Shown here piece by piece: positions 4,501 through 5,624 of a stretch of DNA of 5,624 bases. This DNA comes from Candidatus Thorarchaeota archaeon (GTDB taxonomy: Archaea > Asgardarchaeota > Thorarchaeia > Thorarchaeales > Thorarchaeaceae): positions 1 through 5,624 of the forward strand of contig JABCSP010000163.1 in NCBI GenBank assembly GCA_018238825.1, given 5' to 3'. The notes beneath the pieces are model-generated. The model did no database searches and had not been told where the DNA came from. It saw nothing but the letters and a program-made list of their open reading frames with translations. How positions within the stretch are numbered: the stretch's first letter is position 1; each line of letters opens with the position of its first letter. Both the position numbers and the translations under genes were made by a program.

Positions 4501-5624
4501 TTGTGACGAAGGAGTTGTTGTTAACACCGTTCTCTTGATGATATCTTTCGTGCCCTCCTTAGAATCTCCGGATTCTTCTTTATAGAACCGTAGTAGATGT
4601 GGAAGTAGCTCAAGAAGGGCCTCTTCATCATCCTCATCATACTCTCTCCTATACTCTTGTTTCTGACTGTAGTATGAGGACCCGAGATAGAAGGTGTTCT
4701 GTCTGGGAATGTTCTCCGCCCGTGCACTATCGGACCTGAACCTCTCCCCCCACTTGTGCAAAGGAGGTATCAAGATTTGAGTGACGGTGAAGTCATGGTT
4801 CTTCTCTGTAATCAACCATCGTTGATCATCCTCCACTGGAACATAGGACCCGTACCTTCGAGGAGCGGTTGGTACATTGTAGATGACCTCATCCACTAGG
4901 TTCATCCAATGACTTCCACGATAGAAGGGAGCAATGCTTCTAGTGTCATAGCGTTGACTGGTCTGCGTGGTTGGAACTGGTCTATCAAACCACAATACTG
5001 TTGAATGCTCAGGGATATCATCCAGGAACTGGACAAGGAACCTATCAGCCAATGGTATGTTCTCTCTTGTTGTAGCAGCTCGTATTTTATCAAATCCCGA
5101 AGCCACGATGAAGGATTTTCGTGCCCCCTTCAACCGGGACTGGATGACTTGTTGGACCTGTGCAAGTGTTGATTCTCCATGCAGGTATGATGAGAGAGCT
5201 GCGCTCAGGTCAATGAACCTTACTCTTCTTCTGAGGAAACGTTTGACACTGGATGGTTGCAAGGTTGTTCGGAATATTCGATTTCTCTTCTTAGGGGTCG
5301 CTAGTGCTCCCGTGAGGTCGAACCAGAGTATGTTTCTGTGGGTTCCCTTGGTCCGTTTATGGAGGAGTTCAAGCCCATGCCAATGTGCTGCGATCTGAGC
5401 AGCAGACTGTGCAGGAGACCCTTTTCCAGAAACTGTGTGATAGAGTATGAACTCTCGAGTATCAGTTCGTTTTTTTGAATCGTGAAAGGGATCAAGATAT
5501 CTGACTTTTTTGATAGGAATAGTTTCCTGATTTTCCGTATCACTGAAGACCACAAGCCCCATCCGCAGGTCTTTTTCCTCAGAATCAAAATGGAAATGTT
5601 CTCTTTTGGAGAGAGTAGCCTCTT
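1534..5624 (-). CDS. Giant protein of unknown function with N-terminal degenerate KaiC/RadA-like RecA fold; 5' end probably outside window
   Basis: I do not recognise the full-length family. The frame is open from the right edge to the TGA at 1534. The first ATG is at 5562 (1342 residues; numbering from it), but 20 sense codons precede it to the edge and its nearest GAGG is 14 nt away, so it may be internal. Residues about 37-235 follow RecA/KaiC order: a phosphate-loop position (46-53, GKGSPAQS) after a strand, strand ILWFDLTGAL (78-87), strand SFIVASGFD (150-158), strand STVLWFDRPVP (187-197), and a terminal VDEVIYNVP strand (223-231). Both the Walker A lysine and the Walker B aspartate seem replaced, suggesting a non-hydrolysing domain. 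Then come an acidic run (307-314), an Arg/Lys-rich stretch (389-404), a long mixed alpha/beta middle, a CxxC (900, 903) ... HxxC (946, 949) zinc candidate, and a helical C-terminus (about 1180-1342). No signal peptide or credible membrane segment. It ends tail-to-tail with the ARPP-1-like gene and is a separate transcription unit from it. Nucleic-acid or scaffold roles are guesses. Confidence 0.85.
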   Translation of the reverse strand, partial: EATLSKREHFHFDSEEKDLRMGLVVFSDTENQETIPIKKVRYLDPFHDSKKRTDTREFILYHTVSGKGSPAQSAAQIAAHWHGLELLHKRTKGTHRNILWFDLTGALATPKKRNRIFRTTLQPSSVKRFLRRRVRFIDLSAALSSYLHGESTLAQVQQVIQSRLKGARKSFIVASGFDKIRAATTRENIPLADRFLVQFLDDIPEHSTVLWFDRPVPTTQTSQRYDTRSIAPFYRGSHWMNLVDEVIYNVPTAPRRYGSYVPVEDDQRWLITEKNHDFTVTQILIPPLHKWGERFRSDSARAENIPRQNTFYLGSSYYSQKQEYRREYDEDDEEALLELLPHLLRFYKEESGDSKEGTKDIIKRTVLTTTPSSQQPFLSRVFFTPNQYLTEKKHDKRVTLLEPVTSINHRRQYRKSRLYGRPRKMTTHPPHTALLRYQSTNLHTIFSRELSGIRRVLKLIRKRHGENKEWKVFLDSLQFLMNRKNKIQSDLFRPLRDVRAILKSHPLSQNLWHQLSSSRTRIPKALTPEQTKHLKSLTAQHPDLLSITGNQLFLMLLTALHDADILEPSRNISERLWQYLIPWQLMTIGFEPEYPPQHKTGVSVLHRAHLMDRLARRVSALHELSKNEDVYEIQFGKAFLVNEQKNSPSLLLSFQTRSESHEMNVILLRLPSTQETLVDTLQGLCRERPFWGESDLTRLGIASSSIVLNTGTDIMVATQGGVRGLWVLDSGKNLWTSIGRLNYYSRKREQATLLMSLTLQEERELSDMSTQAVKQPGAYLRKIVEVGLGTVSAVFRKCKPVRCQVSLDTTERMFRISFIKVGGNEALAHLLVKRTVDVLEILRRPDFQCKQVVVDEREMIWNRFRDIDYVGDAKVLRPWVERREPFKTTELKLPPSADQFMHIEKKSGLNLSVRHDRGICPLCAATKDELEKRIQQHSGNIKEYLQWIEGDRSQPDELLSKSVYRHGMCWRVVLKAEEALPEVVRSLEDIALSGPSLATLLQTGALIYNDDGQWVRHEFDVPQVSSLPREFRESSILVKAYRELVPRALRDMQVPGSYLIEREEQWIVSPDFQEDAVIWSAQSDTSGETYQGTSFTVPLYPAESLESAVDQVIASIVNAFPAENIRNFPALKEHIRDILRSKGHRSENLYGVEVEGDGDRVTFTVTRRGSNEYGAVRVTEGMSLDDVFDNLRKAVAKKIWREEFELESPDELRESLSELLQEISVEQGWTPLEEELEEPSLDPLTAAIEHGRLELEVQEFRKVGKSQQGLELIDRYLEKVRPALRDTPAIISSFVVVLLLKVDVLVSGEIVGSVDSDMLLNVLDQIKEYLYHFEPRVLQSNTRLAKRMRWALTLRESIMKNR
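1541..1545 (+). terminator. Oligo-T candidate terminator for the ARPP-1-like gene
   Basis: TTTTT on the plus strand, about 100 nt past the ARPP-1-like stop and just inside the 3' end of the opposing giant gene. The arrangement (T5 inside the end of the convergent partner) copies that at 551-559. Five T's alone are weak evidence. Confidence 0.22.
2716..2865 (-). other. Candidate zinc-binding segment CxxC...HxxC (within the giant protein)
   Basis: Residues C900-P-L-C903 and H946-G-M-C949 are 42 residues apart, with a charged helix (about 905-929) between them. Two cysteine pairs of this spacing form treble-clef or zinc-ribbon-like sites in many DNA, RNA and protein-binding proteins. The preceding RHDRGI and following CWRVV add basic and aromatic residues. 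Metal binding is inferred from four ligand-type residues only. Confidence 0.4.
4858..5454 (-). other. RecA/KaiC-like domain with degenerate nucleotide-binding motifs (within the giant protein)
   Basis: Covers residues about 37-235. Strand and helix order match KaiC/RadA-type RecA folds: loop, helix with AAQIAAHWHG, strand with the acidic FDLTG in place of the usual IDTEG, a helix-strand pair ending in FIVAS where families have a hydrophobic run plus DS, then a strand TVLWFD, a loop rich in T/S/R/Y (196-215) at the place of the DNA-contacting L2-like loop, and a closing strand DEVIYNV. Known active members need GxxxxGK(S/T) and the Walker B Asp; here these read GKGSPAQS and VAS. Judged by pattern only. 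Confidence 0.5.

Noticed and set aside
1721..5398. Several frames of 60-157 codons on the plus strand and 63-95 codons on the minus strand inside the giant gene
   Set aside because: All lie within one uninterrupted 4-kb frame; the longest (1721-2194) is serine-rich, as expected opposite a Glu/Leu-rich coding strand.

Overview
The window looks archaeal. The visible leaders carry archaeal-style ribosome binding sites (GGTG 8 nt before one start, GGAG 10 nt before another), a TATA-like A/T box, and oligo-T runs just past gene ends. Gene content (an antibiotic N-acetyltransferase-family enzyme, a ribbon-helix-helix regulator, an ARPP-1-like protein and a very large RecA-fold protein) would suit an Asgard archaeon such as a Thorarchaeote. 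That lineage is an inference from general resemblance; the sequence has no marker gene to prove it.

Layout. 3-536 (+) is the C-terminal two thirds of an aminoglycoside 3-N-acetyltransferase-family protein cut by the left edge. 548-892 (-) is a 114-residue ribbon-helix-helix (RHH) DNA-binding protein, convergent with the first gene across an 11-bp gap. 893-1014 is a divergent promoter region holding a phased array of 7-bp ATTACA/TGTAAT boxes, including a perfect palindrome with a single central base (969-983). 1015-1440 (+) is a 141-residue protein resembling the N-terminal half of ARPP-1-family proteins; the rest of the family domain is missing. 1441-1533 is a short gap between convergent genes with one small hairpin. 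1534 to the right edge (-) is one uninterrupted reading frame of at least 1342 residues (1362 if it runs to the edge). It starts with a KaiC/RadA-like RecA fold whose ATP-binding motifs look degenerate, and continues into about 1100 residues I cannot assign, with a CxxC...HxxC zinc-site candidate.

How the parts may work together. The best-supported unit is the divergent pair RHH regulator / operator array / ARPP-1-like gene: the box spacing is what contiguous RHH dimers read, so the regulator probably controls itself and its neighbour. The giant protein is separately transcribed towards this unit and is the least explained object here. No RNA genes, CRISPR array, transposase or integrase were seen.
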